Assembly (NCBI RefSeq): GCF_003951315.1
Contig: NZ_QLJH01000003.1
Span: forward strand, 62,001-126,000
Direction: 5' to 3'
Length of the DNA: 64,000 bases
From: Sphingomonas sp. S-NIH.Pt15_0812
GTDB lineage: Bacteria > Pseudomonadota > Alphaproteobacteria > Sphingomonadales > Sphingomonadaceae
In this document: in pieces, positions 9,796 to 18,472 of the stretch
How the letters are laid out: every line of letters starts with the position of its first letter
Position numbering within the stretch: position 1 is the stretch's first letter
Position numbers and translations under genes: made by a program
The notes under the pieces: model-generated
Database searches by the model: none
What the model was told of the DNA's origin: nothing
Seen by the model: the letters and a program-made list of their open reading frames with translations, nothing else

Positions 9796-9929
9796 TCAGG
9801 ATACTCCGTGCGGGCCATGTGGCGACACGACCCGGTCCCAACCTATGTCGTGTCGGTACCCCGCCGCATCAAGCGGTGCCGAAACGCTCCTGCCGGTCGC
9901 ATGTTGCGGGACAGGAACCACAACGCGTT

Positions 9930-10121
9930 TCACCGGAATAGCGCATCCGCACTTGCGCGATGGTTAACGGCGTGGGCGATTCGGGCGCGGCACCGGGCGA
10001 TTTCGCCTTCTAGCGCGGTGATGCGCGATTCCAGCTCGGCGACGGACAGCGCGTCGATATCCTCGCGGACCAGCGCGTCGACCCGGTCGCCGGGTCGGGG
10101 TAGGGAGTCGTCGATCTCCAT
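9930..10121 (-). CDS. DUF1192 family small protein
   Basis: 63 residues. The pattern is DSLPRPGD near the start, then LSVAELESRITALEGEIAR and a C-terminal SADALF, matching the small alphaproteobacterial DUF1192 family. The middle is a predicted short coiled coil. The start is ATG 10121 (MEIDDSLPR); the longer frame runs into the divergent promoter of the oxidoreductase. Function unknown. Its N-terminus faces the divergent gene at 10196 across 74 bases. Confidence 0.75.
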   Translation of the reverse strand: MEIDDSLPRPGDRVDALVREDIDALSVAELESRITALEGEIARCRARIAHAVNHRASADALFR

Positions 10122-10195
10122 GGGATGCAGCGTTGACCGGACCCGCGCCGCTGTCAATAAGGCGCGCTTCCGACCTTCTTGCAGGATGCGACCGA

Positions 10196-11200
10196 ATGAG
10201 CGCTGTGCCCGACGTCATGCGGTGCATCGACCCCGAAGCCGCCGGGGGCCCCGAGGTGCTGCGCGTCACCCGGCGCCCCGTGCCGGTCGCGGGGCCGGGC
10301 GAGGTGCTGGTCCGAGTCGCCGCCGCCGGGGTGAACCGCCCCGACGTGATGCAGCGCCAGGGCCAATATCCGCCGCCGCCGGGCGCGCCGAGCATCCTGG
10401 GGCTGGAGATCGCGGGCACGATCGTCGCGGTCGGGCCCGACACGGACGGCGCGATCGAGGGCCAGCCGGTCTGCGCGCTGATCGCGGGCGGCGGCTATGC
10501 CGAATATGTCGCGGTGCCGTTCGGCCAGTGCCTGCCCGTGCCGGCCGCGCTGTCGATGGTCGAGGCGGCGGCGATTCCCGAGACGCTGTTCACCGTGTGG
10601 ACCAATTTGTTCGAGCGCGGTTATGCCAGCGAGGGCGACGCGGTGCTGGTCCATGGCGGCACCAGCGGCATCGGCACGATGGCGATCCTGCTGGGCAAGC
10701 TGTTCGGCCTGACCGTGATCGTCACCGCCGGCAGCGCGGCGAAATGCGCCGCCGCGCGCGACCTGGGCGCGGCCCATGCGATCGATTACCGCAGCGAGGA
10801 TTTCGTCGAGCGGGTCAAGGACATCACGGCCGGCCGCGGCGTCGCGGTGGTGCTCGATATGGTCGGCGGCGATTATGTGCCGCGCAACCTGAAATGCCTG
10901 GCCGAGGATGGCCGCCACGTCTCCATCGCGGTGCAGCGCGGCGCGGAGGCCACGGTGCCGCTGTTCGAGATCATGCGCCGCCGCCTGACGCTCACCGGAT
11001 CGACGCTGCGCGCCCGCGATGCCGAGTTCAAGGCGATGGTGGCGGACGAACTGGCCCGCCATGTTTGGCCGCAGGTCGAGGCGGGGGCGCTAAAGCCGGT
11101 GATCGACCGCACCTTCCCGCTCGCCGACGCCGCCGAGGCGCATCGGCGGATGGAGGGCGGCGACCATATCGGCAAGATCGTGCTGACCATCGGCGACTAG
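10196..11200 (+). CDS. NAD(P)H:quinone oxidoreductase, PIG3/zeta-crystallin type
   Basis: Medium-chain reductase superfamily, 334 residues. It has an N-terminal GroES-like domain (GVNRPDVMQRQGQYP, LGLEIAGTI) and a Rossmann domain with the nucleotide-binding VHGGTSGIGTMAI; MVGGDYV follows later. No structural zinc-binding cysteine cluster is present, as in quinone oxidoreductases rather than alcohol dehydrogenases. The IGKIVLTI C-terminus is typical of the PIG3 group. ATG 10196 (MSAVPDVM) is preferred over the in-frame ATG at 10133. Confidence 0.88.
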   Translation: MSAVPDVMRCIDPEAAGGPEVLRVTRRPVPVAGPGEVLVRVAAAGVNRPDVMQRQGQYPPPPGAPSILGLEIAGTIVAVGPDTDGAIEGQPVCALIAGGGYAEYVAVPFGQCLPVPAALSMVEAAAIPETLFTVWTNLFERGYASEGDAVLVHGGTSGIGTMAILLGKLFGLTVIVTAGSAAKCAAARDLGAAHAIDYRSEDFVERVKDITAGRGVAVVLDMVGGDYVPRNLKCLAEDGRHVSIAVQRGAEATVPLFEIMRRRLTLTGSTLRARDAEFKAMVADELARHVWPQVEAGALKPVIDRTFPLADAAEAHRRMEGGDHIGKIVLTIGD

Positions 11201-11287
11201 GGTCGAACCTGCGCCTCAAAGACGCACCGCGTCGCAACGCCATCGGTGCGGGCGCAGCGACGCGATCCAGCGCTGCGCATGACGCCC

Positions 11288-11548
11288 TTATTTGCTGTCC
11301 GGCGTGTCCCTGCCGGCGGTGGCGAGCAGCACGCCCGCGCCGATCGCGGCGAGCAGCCCCAGATTGATGATCGCGCCCGATGCCGCGCCATGGCCGGCGC
11401 GGTTCGATCGATGGGTGGGCGTGACCGCCCGGTCGCCTTTCGGCGCCAGCGATAGCCGGGCGGCCGGCGCGCGATCCGTCGCCAGCGCCGGCGTCGCCAT
11501 CAATCCCGCTGCCGCGACCAATGCGAAGATGCCCCCCGTTCGTCCCAT
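11288..11548 (-). CDS. Small exported/membrane protein, hydrophobic C-terminal helix
   Basis: 86 residues from ATG 11548. A signal peptide (GGIFALVAAAGLMATPALA) is followed by a basic linker containing PAARLSLAP, a hydrophobic helix (GAIINLGLLAAIGAGVLLAT) and a short acidic end DTPDSK. This architecture and the tail resemble the protein at 38869-39114, suggesting a paralogous family. Function unknown. It converges with the upstream oxidoreductase and is divergent from trcR. Confidence 0.65.
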   Translation of the reverse strand: MGRTGGIFALVAAAGLMATPALATDRAPAARLSLAPKGDRAVTPTHRSNRAGHGAASGAIINLGLLAAIGAGVLLATAGRDTPDSK

Positions 11549-11641
11549 GTCCGTCCCCCTGATGATCGCCATACCGTCATCATCAAACTGATCCATGTCA
11601 ACAATGGCGGTGAGACAAGATGTTTCGTCGCGACACACGCC

Positions 11642-11669
11642 TTGCCCCGGGCGTGCGATGTCATTAGAT
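11642..11669 (+). promoter_or_regulatory. Likely promoter of trcR
   Basis: TTGCCC (11642-11647) and TTAGAT (11664-11669) are separated by 16 bases, a good sigma70-type match. The predicted transcription start is near 11676, which would place the hairpin at 11684-11706 at the very 5' end of the trcR mRNA. Read by eye, without a scoring matrix. Confidence 0.5.
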
Positions 11670-11683
11670 GCTGGGGATCATGC

Positions 11684-11717
11684 GGCCGCTCCGGAAAGGG
11701 GCGGCCCTTTTATTTTC
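11684..11717 (+). terminator. Leader hairpin with U-tract upstream of trcR (attenuator-like)
   Basis: GGCCGCTCC (11684-11692) pairs with GGGGCGGCC (11698-11706) around a GGAAA loop: 9 bp with one G-U pair. It is followed by CTTTTATTTTC. The form is that of an intrinsic terminator, but the nearest upstream plus-strand gene ends about 480 bases earlier and a promoter lies just upstream. It is therefore more likely a leader element of trcR. A near-identical arrangement precedes rpmH. Confidence 0.6.
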
Positions 11718-11732
11718 TACGGAGTTTCCCCC

Positions 11733-12413
11733 GTGGCCCAGCCGCTGATGCCCCATGCGACCGCTTCCTGGCTGGTCGACAACACCGCGCTCTCCTTCGA
11801 GCAGATCGCCACCTTTTGCGGGCTGCACATCCTGGAGGTGCAGGCGATCGCCGACGATACCGCCGCGACCAAGCTGACCGGCCGCGACCCCGTCCGCGCG
11901 CACGAACTGACGCAGGACGAGATCGACAAGGGCCAGGCCAATCCCAGCTACCAGCTGAAGATGACCAAGGGGCCCGAGCAGGTCCGCCGCACCAAGGGCC
12001 CGCGCTACACCCCCGTGTCGAAGCGGCAGGACAAGCCGGACGGCATCGCCTGGATCATCCGCAACCATCCGGAGATCTCGGACGGCGCGATCAGCAACCT
12101 GATCGGCACCACCCGCACCACCATCGCCGCGATCCGCGATCGCAGCCATTGGAACATCGGCAACATCACCCCCAAGGACCCGGTGACGCTGGGCCTGACC
12201 ACGCAGCGCGAGCTGGACGCGGCGGTGGCCAAGGCCGGCAAGGCGGCGGGCGCGGACGGCCAGCCGACCGACAACCGGCTGGAGGGCGATCGCGAGGCGC
12301 TGATCGCGCAGCTCCAGGCCGAGCGGACGCAGCAGTCGCGCGACACCGATTCCGCCCTGCACGGCGACGATCCGGCCGCCCAGGCCCGCGCACTGTTCGA
12401 CGACCGCCACTGA
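11733..12413 (+). CDS. trcR: Cell-cycle transcriptional regulator TrcR (DUF1013)
   Basis: 226 residues. Matches the alphaproteobacterial TrcR/DUF1013 family: the N-terminal PLMPHATASWLVDNTALSF and FCGLHILEVQAIAD, the middle PDGIAWIIRNHPEI, and IGTTRTTIAAIRDRSHWN, which forms a helix-turn-helix-like segment. Known family members act with GcrA/CtrA circuits in cell-cycle control. GTG 11733 has a GGAG ribosome-binding site 8 bases upstream and gives the expected N-terminus VAQPLMP; the longer open frame runs through the promoter and hairpin. Confidence 0.9.
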   Translation: MAQPLMPHATASWLVDNTALSFEQIATFCGLHILEVQAIADDTAATKLTGRDPVRAHELTQDEIDKGQANPSYQLKMTKGPEQVRRTKGPRYTPVSKRQDKPDGIAWIIRNHPEISDGAISNLIGTTRTTIAAIRDRSHWNIGNITPKDPVTLGLTTQRELDAAVAKAGKAAGADGQPTDNRLEGDREALIAQLQAERTQQSRDTDSALHGDDPAAQARALFDDRH

Positions 12414-12496
12414 TCGCGGGCACCCCGGCCAGCCTTCGCGACTGACAGCCGGTTTTGAATGGGTTAGCCTCTCCCGATCGATACGGGAGAGGCAGG

Positions 12497-13363
12497 ATGA
12501 CCGAGTTTCGCGATCGCGCCGTGGCGCTGTACGACGCCTTCACGCACGAGCATCACGACCGCCGCCGGCTGCTGAAGCAGATGACGCTGCTCGCCGGCTC
12601 CACCGCCGCGGCGGAGGCGCTGATCGCCGGCCTGGCCGCCTCGCCCGCCGCCGCCGCGCTGACCGAGGCGACCGATCCGCGCCTCTCCATCACCACCGGC
12701 CAGGCGACCTTCGCGGGACAGCCGCTCACCACCTATCGCGCGACGCTGCGCACCCCCAGATCCGGGGGCGGCGTGGTGCTGGTGATCCACGAGAATCGGG
12801 GGCTGACCCCGCATATCCGCGACGTCACCCGCCGGCTGGCGCTGGCCGGCTTCACCGCGATCGCGCCCGACTTCCTGTCGGCGCAGGGTGGAACGCCGGC
12901 CGACGAGGATGCGGCGCGGACGCTGATCGGCAGCGCGGACTATGACCTGATCCTGGCCCAGGCGGTCGCCCTGATCAAGGCCGAGGCGAAGGGTGGCGCG
13001 AAGGTCGGTGCGGTCGGCTTCTGCTGGGGCGGCGCCTTCGTCAACCGGCTGGCGCTGGCGGCCGGGGCACGGTTGCAGGCCGGCGTCGCCTATTACGGTC
13101 CCGCCCCCAGCCCCGCCGAGGCCGCCAGGATCCAGACGCCGTTGCTGCTCCATTATGCCGGCAAGGATGCCCGCGTCGCGCAGACCGGCACCCCCTGGGT
13201 CGCAGCGCTCAAGCTGGCGAACAAGCCGGTCCAGGCCTTTGTCTATCCGGGCGTCGACCATGCCTTCAACAATGACAGTTCGGCCGAACGCTATGACAAG
13301 GCCGCCGCCACCCTGGCCTGGGGTCGCACCCTCGCCTTCCTCCATGCGCGGCTTGACCGATAG
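12497..13363 (+). CDS. Dienelactone hydrolase family protein with Tat-like signal
   Basis: Alpha/beta-hydrolase, 288 residues. The nucleophile is in GFCWGG, the acid in AGKDAR and the histidine in GVDHAF, which is the Cys-Asp-His triad of dienelactone hydrolases. The N-terminus has DRRRLLKQMTLLAG followed by an alanine-rich hydrophobic stretch, a twin-arginine-type signal, so the enzyme is probably folded before export to the periplasm. The start ATG 12497 follows GAGAGGCAGG. The true substrate is unknown; YghX-like proteins share this layout. Confidence 0.85.
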   Translation: MTEFRDRAVALYDAFTHEHHDRRRLLKQMTLLAGSTAAAEALIAGLAASPAAAALTEATDPRLSITTGQATFAGQPLTTYRATLRTPRSGGGVVLVIHENRGLTPHIRDVTRRLALAGFTAIAPDFLSAQGGTPADEDAARTLIGSADYDLILAQAVALIKAEAKGGAKVGAVGFCWGGAFVNRLALAAGARLQAGVAYYGPAPSPAEAARIQTPLLLHYAGKDARVAQTGTPWVAALKLANKPVQAFVYPGVDHAFNNDSSAERYDKAAATLAWGRTLAFLHARLDR

Positions 13364-13408
13364 GACTCGATGTTCTTTCTTCGTTCCCGTCACGACAGGA
13401 GACGAATC

Positions 13409-14071
13409 ATGGCCGCCGATCTGATCTTCTACACCAACCCTATGTCGCGCGGGCGGATCGCCCGCTGGATGCTGGAGGAGGTCGGCGCGCCCTATGACAC
13501 GGTCCTGCTCGACTATGCGACGACGATGAAGGACGATGCGTATCGCGCGATCAACCCGATGATGAAGGTGCCGGCCATCGTCCATCACGGCCATGTCGTG
13601 ACCGAGGGGGCGGCGATCTGCGCCTATCTGGCGGAGGCCTTTCCGGAGGCGGGCCTCGCCCCCACCGCCGACGAGCGCGCCGACTATCATCGCTGGATGT
13701 TCTTCGCCGCCGGACCGGTCGAGTCGGCGGTGGTCGACAAGGCGATGGGCGTCACTCCCAGCGACCAGCAGCGGCGCATGGCCGGCTATGGCCATTTCGA
13801 CCTGGCGATGCAGGTGCTGGAACAGGCGGTCGGCCGCCACGATCATATCGCCGGCGACCGGTTCACGGCGGCGGATGTCTATGTCGGCTCGGCCATTCAT
13901 TTCTACGGCCAGTTCGGCATGTTGCCGAAGAGCGCGCGGTTCGACGCCTATCTCGCCCGCCTCTACGCCCGCCCGGCCTTCCAGCGCGCCGTCGCGATCG
14001 ACGACGCGCTGCTGGCGCCGAGGCCTGACGCGCCCCTCGAAGCGATTGCACCCGCCCCGCCCGCCGCCTAA
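13409..14071 (+). CDS. Glutathione S-transferase family protein
   Basis: 220 residues. The N-terminal thioredoxin-like domain carries [15 protein letters not shown] and the cis-proline motif MKVPAIV, followed by [12 protein letters not shown], which contacts glutathione. The C-terminal all-helical domain contains [12 protein letters not shown], the N-capping region typical of GSTs. AGGAGACGAATC precedes the ATG at 13409. The C-terminal tail is Pro/Ala rich. It ends 10 bases before hisG, but a role in histidine synthesis is not implied. Confidence 0.88.
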   Translation: MAADLIFYTNPMSRGRIARWMLEEVGAPYDTVLLDYATTMKDDAYRAINPMMKVPAIVHHGHVVTEGAAICAYLAEAFPEAGLAPTADERADYHRWMFFAAGPVESAVVDKAMGVTPSDQQRRMAGYGHFDLAMQVLEQAVGRHDHIAGDRFTAADVYVGSAIHFYGQFGMLPKSARFDAYLARLYARPAFQRAVAIDDALLAPRPDAPLEAIAPAPPAA

Positions 14072-14081
14072 AGCCCGCGCC

Positions 14082-14759
14082 ATGCCGCCGCTCGTCATCG
14101 CCGTGCCCAAGGGGCGCATCCTGTCCGAAGCGCTGCCGCTTCTCGCCCAGGCCGGAATCCGGCCCGAACCCGCGTTTTCGGACGAGAACAGCCGCGCGCT
14201 GCGCTTCGCCACCGACGATCCGGGCATCGCGCTGATCCGCGTGCGCGCCTTCGACGTCGCCACCTTCGTCGCGCATGGCGCGGCGCAGCTCGGCATCGTC
14301 GGGTCGGACGTGCTGGCCGAGTTCGACTATTCCGAACTCTATGCGCCGGTCGATCTCGGCATCGGCCATTGCCGCCTGTCGATCGCCGAGCCGGTCGAGA
14401 TGGCGGCGGGCGACGATCCGCGCGGCTGGAGCCATGTCCGCGTCGCGACCAAATATCCGCACCTCACCCATGCCCATTTCGCCCGGCGCGGCGTGCAGGC
14501 CGAATGCGTCAAGCTGAACGGCGCGATGGAGTTGGCCCCGACCCTGGGCCTGGCGCCGCGCATCGTCGACCTCGTCTCCTCCGGGCGGACGCTGAAGGAA
14601 AACGGCCTGGTCGAGGTGGAGCGGATCATGGACGTGACCAGCCGGCTGGTCGTCAACCGCGCGGCGATGAAGACCCGCCCCGATGTGGTGCCGCTGGTCG
14701 AGGCGTTCCGCCGCGCCGCCGCGCCCGCCACCCCTTCCGACGCGGCGGTGGCGGCATGA
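14082..14759 (+). CDS. hisG: ATP phosphoribosyltransferase, short form
   Basis: First step of histidine biosynthesis: condenses ATP and PRPP. 225 residues, so the short HisG_S form that needs the regulatory subunit HisZ (not in this window). The recognisable segments are [32 protein letters not shown] and the PRPP loop [15 protein letters not shown]. It overlaps hisD as ATGA. Confidence 0.95.
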   Translation: MPPLVIAVPKGRILSEALPLLAQAGIRPEPAFSDENSRALRFATDDPGIALIRVRAFDVATFVAHGAAQLGIVGSDVLAEFDYSELYAPVDLGIGHCRLSIAEPVEMAAGDDPRGWSHVRVATKYPHLTHAHFARRGVQAECVKLNGAMELAPTLGLAPRIVDLVSSGRTLKENGLVEVERIMDVTSRLVVNRAAMKTRPDVVPLVEAFRRAAAPATPSDAAVAA

Positions 14760-16051
14760 TCCGGCTCGACACGCGCGACGCCGGCTTCGCCGACGCCTTC
14801 GCCGCCCTGGTCGACGAGCGCCGCGAAAGCGCCGCCGATGTCACCCGCGACGTCGCCACCATGCTGCGCGCGGTGAAGGACGAGGGCGCGGCCGCCGTGC
14901 GCGCCTTCACCGTCAAGCTCGACCGGCACGACCCGGACGTGACCGGCTGGCGGATCGAGGCGGCGACCTGCGCCGCCGCCTATGCCGCGCTGGAGCCGGA
15001 ACTGCGCGCCGCGCTCGACCTCGCCGCCGCCCGAATCCGCGCCTATCACGAGAAGCAGCGGCCGCAGGACAGCGACTATACGGATGCCGCAGGCGTGCGG
15101 CTCGGCGCGCGCTGGCGGCCGGTCGATGCCGCCGGCCTCTATGTGCCGGGCGGACGCGCCGCCTATCCCTCCTCGCTGCTCATGAACGCGATCCCCGCCA
15201 AGGTCGCGGGCGTCGAGCGGCTGGCGATGGTGACGCCGACCCCGGACGGGCAGATCAACCCGCTGGTCCTCGCCGCCGCGCATCTCGCCGGGGTCGACGA
15301 GATATGGCGGATCGGCGGGGCGCAGGCCGTCGCCGCGCTCGCGTACGGCGCCGGCCCGATCCGGCCGGTCGATGTGGTGACCGGCCCCGGCAACGCCTGG
15401 GTCGCGGAGGCCAAGCGCCAGCTCTACGGCGTGGTCGGCATCGACATGGTCGCCGGCCCCAGCGAGATCGTCGTGGTGGCGGATGCGCGGAACGATCCCG
15501 AATGGATCGCCGCCGACCTGCTCAGCCAGGCCGAGCATGACGTGGTGACCCAGTCGATCCTGCTGACCGACGATGGCGACTATGCCGACCGGGTCGCGGC
15601 GGCGGTGGAGCGTCAGCTCGACACGCTGGCGACCGGCGCGGTGGCGCGCCAGGCCTGGGAGACGAACGGCGCGATCATCCTGGTCGAGACGCTGGCGGCG
15701 GCGATGCCGCTGGTCGACCGCCTCGCGCCCGAGCATCTGCAACTGGCGGTGGACGATCCGCAGGGCCTGTTCGACCAGGTCCGCCATGCCGGCAGCGTGT
15801 TCCTGGGCCGCCACACGCCCGAGGCGATCGGCGATTATGTCGCCGGGCCGAACCATGTCCTGCCTACCGGCCGCCGCGCCCGCTTCACCAGCGGCCTGTC
15901 GGTGCTGGACTTCATGAAGCGCACCAGCTTCCTGGGCCTGGACGAAAGCGCGCTCGCCGAACTCGGCCCCGCCACGGTCGCGCTGGCGGAAGCGGAGGGC
16001 CTGCCCGCCCATGCCCGCTCGGTCGCGCTACGGTTGCGGCTGAACCGCTGA
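14756..16051 (+). CDS. hisD: Histidinol dehydrogenase
   Basis: Last two oxidations of histidine biosynthesis, from L-histidinol to L-histidine, NAD- and zinc-dependent. 431 residues. Conserved segments: [15 protein letters not shown], the nucleotide/substrate region [26 protein letters not shown], and the zinc/catalytic region PEHLQL with GPNHVLPT. The start overlaps the hisG stop. Confidence 0.96.
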   Translation: MIRLDTRDAGFADAFAALVDERRESAADVTRDVATMLRAVKDEGAAAVRAFTVKLDRHDPDVTGWRIEAATCAAAYAALEPELRAALDLAAARIRAYHEKQRPQDSDYTDAAGVRLGARWRPVDAAGLYVPGGRAAYPSSLLMNAIPAKVAGVERLAMVTPTPDGQINPLVLAAAHLAGVDEIWRIGGAQAVAALAYGAGPIRPVDVVTGPGNAWVAEAKRQLYGVVGIDMVAGPSEIVVVADARNDPEWIAADLLSQAEHDVVTQSILLTDDGDYADRVAAAVERQLDTLATGAVARQAWETNGAIILVETLAAAMPLVDRLAPEHLQLAVDDPQGLFDQVRHAGSVFLGRHTPEAIGDYVAGPNHVLPTGRRARFTSGLSVLDFMKRTSFLGLDESALAELGPATVALAEAEGLPAHARSVALRLRLNR

Positions 16052-16117
16052 TCCCACCGCCGGGCGACGCGGCCGGCTGTTCGCCGATCACGTCGCTTGC
16101 GGTTCCGATCTCGGAAG

Positions 16118-16202
16118 TGGTGCCCCTGGCCGGACTCGAACCAGCACGCCTTGCGGCAACCGATTTTGAGTCGGTCGCGTCTACCAATTTCACCACAGGG
16201 GC
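16118..16202 (-). tRNA. tRNA-Leu (CAA anticodon)
   Basis: On the minus strand the acceptor GCCCCTG pairs with CAGGGGC, followed by A and an encoded CCA. The anticodon stem ACCGA/TCGGT encloses the loop CTCAAAA, giving anticodon CAA. There is a long variable arm (GCCGCAAGGCG region), as expected for a class II leucine tRNA, and the TTCGAGTC T-loop is present. Confidence 0.96.
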
Positions 16203-16255
16203 AGCGGCGGGTTGGCTAGACGAGTGCGCGCCCGGCCGCAAGAGGCATCCGCCGC

Positions 16256-17764
16256 TCAACTCACCGGCGGACGTCGCCGATAGCTGAGCGCCTCGGCGAC
16301 ATGCACGCGTCCGACCTGCTCCGCGCCGCCCAGATCGGCGATCGTCCGCGCCACGCGCAGGATGCGGGTATAGCCGCGCGCGGTCAGGCGCATGGCGTCG
16401 GCCGCCTGGGCCAGCAGCGCGCGCCCCGCCCCGTCCGGCGTCGACCAGCGGTCGAGCAGCGGCCCCTCCGCCTCGGCATTGGTGCGCGCCGCCTCGCCCG
16501 CATAGCGGCGGGTCTGCACCCCGCGCGCCGCCGCGACACGGGCGGCGACCTCCGCCGACCCTTCCGCCGGCGGGGGCAGGATCAGATCGGCGGCGCTGAC
16601 CGCCGCGACATCGACATGCAGGTCGATCCGGTCGAGCAACGGCCCCGACACCTTGGACTGATAGTCGGCGGCACAGCGCGGCGCCCGCGCACAGGCGAGC
16701 GACGCATCGCCCAGATGGCCGCAGCGACACGGATTCATCGCGGCGATCAACTGCACCCGCGCCGGGAAGGTGACATGCGCATTGGCGCGCGCGACGCTGA
16801 CCGTCCCCGTCTCCAGCGGCTGGCGCAGCGAATCGAGCACCGCGCGGTTGAACTCGGGCAGCTCGTCGAGGAACAGCACGCCCAGATGCGCCAGGCTGAC
16901 TTCGCCCGGCCGCACCTTCAGCCCGCCGCCGGTCAGCGCCGCCATCGACGCGCTGTGATGCGGCGCACGGAAGGGTCGGGTGCGCGTCAGCCGCCCATTG
17001 GCCAGCATGCCCGCGACCGACTGGACCATCGACACCTCCAACGCCTCGGCGGCTTCGAGCGGCGGCAGGATGCCGGGCAGGCACGCCGCCATCAGCGACT
17101 TGCCCGCGCCCGGCGGGCCGCACATCAGGAGGTTGTGGCTACCGGCGGCGGCGATCTCCAGCGCGCGCTTCGCCGTCTCCTGCCCACGCACCTGGCGTAG
17201 ATCGGGGCCGGGCGCCCCCGCCTCCACATCGCCCGGACGCGGCGCGGCGAGCAGGCCATGGCCCTTGAAATGGTTGATCAGCGCCAGCAGGTCGGGCGCG
17301 GCCACCACCTCGACCGACCCGGCCCAGGCCGCCTCCGACCCTTGCGCGGCGGGGCAGACCAGCCCCAGCTCCGCCTGCCCGGCATGGAGCGCGGCGAGCA
17401 GCACGCCCGGTGACGGCGCGATCCGCGCGTCCAGCCCCAGTTCGCCGACCACGACATAGCCGGCGAGCGTCTCGACATCGACCACGCCCATCGCGCCCAG
17501 CAGCGCCAGGGCGATCGGCAGGTCGAAATGCGAGCCCTCCTTGGGCAGGTCGGCCGGCGACAGGTTCACCGCGATCCGCTTGGGCGGCAGCGCCAGGCCC
17601 AGCGCCGCGATCGCGCCGCGCACCCGCTCGCGGCTTTCCCCCACCGCCTTGTCGCCCAGCCCGACGACGTTGAAGGCGGGCAGGCCGGGGATCAGCTGCA
17701 CCTGCACCTCGACCGCGCGGGCCTCCAGCCCCAGATACGCCACCGTCCGCACGATCGTCGCCAT
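16256..17764 (-). CDS. comM: ComM/YifB family Mg-chelatase-like ATPase
   Basis: 502 residues. The N-terminal ribosomal-S5-like/Lon-type domain includes GLPAFNVVGLGDKAV and SPADLPKEGSHFDLPIAL. The AAA+ domain has Walker A GPPGAGKS, Walker B LFLDELPEF, and the zinc-binding-like NPCRCGHLGD. In naturally competent bacteria ComM is a helicase promoting branch migration in transformation. ATG 17764 begins MATIVRTVAYLGLEA, the family N-terminus. It lies downstream of nothing on the same strand, so it is probably monocistronic. Confidence 0.93.
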   Translation of the reverse strand: MATIVRTVAYLGLEARAVEVQVQLIPGLPAFNVVGLGDKAVGESRERVRGAIAALGLALPPKRIAVNLSPADLPKEGSHFDLPIALALLGAMGVVDVETLAGYVVVGELGLDARIAPSPGVLLAALHAGQAELGLVCPAAQGSEAAWAGSVEVVAAPDLLALINHFKGHGLLAAPRPGDVEAGAPGPDLRQVRGQETAKRALEIAAAGSHNLLMCGPPGAGKSLMAACLPGILPPLEAAEALEVSMVQSVAGMLANGRLTRTRPFRAPHHSASMAALTGGGLKVRPGEVSLAHLGVLFLDELPEFNRAVLDSLRQPLETGTVSVARANAHVTFPARVQLIAAMNPCRCGHLGDASLACARAPRCAADYQSKVSGPLLDRIDLHVDVAAVSAADLILPPPAEGSAEVAARVAAARGVQTRRYAGEAARTNAEAEGPLLDRWSTPDGAGRALLAQAADAMRLTARGYTRILRVARTIADLGGAEQVGRVHVAEALSYRRRPPVS

Positions 17765-17882
17765 TCGCCTGCCCCCAAACGCCACCAGCGACTCGTTCCA
17801 TAGCCGCAACGATGGCGCATGGGACCGGCTTTCCGCAGCCCGCCGCCTTGCCTGGATAATACACGCCGGCTAAGATGCTGGC

Positions 17883-18230
17883 GTGTCGCGGTTCCGCTTT
17901 CCGTTTCGATCCAACGCGCCGCGCTCCCCGATCATGCGTGTCGCGCAACTGGCGCTAGGTAGCCTCCTGATCCTGCTGACGCCGGTGGTGATTCCCCTGC
18001 CCGGACCGGCGGGTATCTTCCTGTTCGCCGGCGGCCTGATCCTGATCCTGCGCAATTCGCGACTCGCCCGCTGGCATTTCGTGCGTACCAAGCGACGCTG
18101 GCCAAGGTTGGGGCGAATCGTCGACCGGGCGATGCGTCGGCCCAGCACGCTCCGCCGCATCGCGCTGGAGAAGCACAAGGCTTCGGCCCCTACGCAGCCC
18201 GAGCCCTGCCCGGCGGTTCGGCCACATTGA
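17883..18230 (+). CDS. Small membrane protein, PGPGW-like
   Basis: 115 residues from GTG 17883. Hydrophobic segments are separated by PLPGPAGIF, resembling the PGPGW putative transmembrane family. A strongly basic cytoplasmic region follows (RTKRRWPRLGRIVDRAMRR). An internal ATG at 17934 is an alternative start. Function unknown. It is followed by the rpmH promoter, whose -35 overlaps its last codons. Confidence 0.65.
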   Translation: MSRFRFPFRSNAPRSPIMRVAQLALGSLLILLTPVVIPLPGPAGIFLFAGGLILILRNSRLARWHFVRTKRRWPRLGRIVDRAMRRPSTLRRIALEKHKASAPTQPEPCPAVRPH

Positions 18231-18255
18231 CTTCGCGTCCGATCCTGCCTATGCG
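18227..18255 (+). promoter_or_regulatory. Likely promoter of rpmH-rnpA
   Basis: TTGACT at 18227-18232 and a weak -10 (TATGCG at 18250-18255, 17-base spacer) lie about 65 bases before rpmH. The predicted start is near 18262, immediately before the leader hairpin. The -10 is a poor consensus match, so the exact start is uncertain. Confidence 0.4.
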
Positions 18256-18266
18256 CACCGCCACAT

Positions 18267-18298
18267 GGCCGTCCCGCGTGGCGGCCCTTTCTGTTTTC
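18267..18298 (+). terminator. Leader hairpin with U-tract upstream of rpmH
   Basis: GGCCGTC (18267-18273) pairs with GGCGGCC (18280-18286) around a six-base loop, with one G-U pair at the sixth position of the stem. CTTTCTGTTTTCG follows. The lower stem and T-tract match those upstream of trcR. It may terminate the upstream small gene or attenuate rpmH. Confidence 0.55.
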
Positions 18299-18320
18299 GA
18301 TGAATACCGAGGAATGAACG

Positions 18321-18455
18321 ATGAAGCGGACCTTCCAGCCGAGCAACCTGGTGCGTGCGCGCCGTCACGGCTTCCGCGCGCGGATGGCGACGGTCGGCGG
18401 CCGTGCGGTGATCCGGGCGCGTCGCGCGCGCGGCCGCAAGAAGCTGTCGGCGTAA
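18321..18455 (+). CDS. rpmH: 50S ribosomal protein L34
   Basis: 44 residues, [19 protein letters not shown] to GRKKLSA, an almost invariant protein. A GAGGAATGAACG ribosome-binding region precedes the ATG at 18321. The order rpmH-rnpA-yidD-yidC-engB is conserved in alphaproteobacteria. Confidence 0.98.
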   Translation: MKRTFQPSNLVRARRHGFRARMATVGGRAVIRARRARGRKKLSA

Positions 18456-18472
18456 CAGCCTCTCACGATGGC

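Noticed and set aside
7414..11367. 1317-codon plus-strand frame opposite clpA
   Set aside because: Antisense frame created by GC3 bias; it crosses several real genes and intergenic gaps and has repetitive Arg/Leu/Asp content.
12464..14296. 610-codon minus-strand frame over the hydrolase, GST and hisG
   Set aside because: Spans three plus-strand genes with catalytic motifs; composition is shadow-like.
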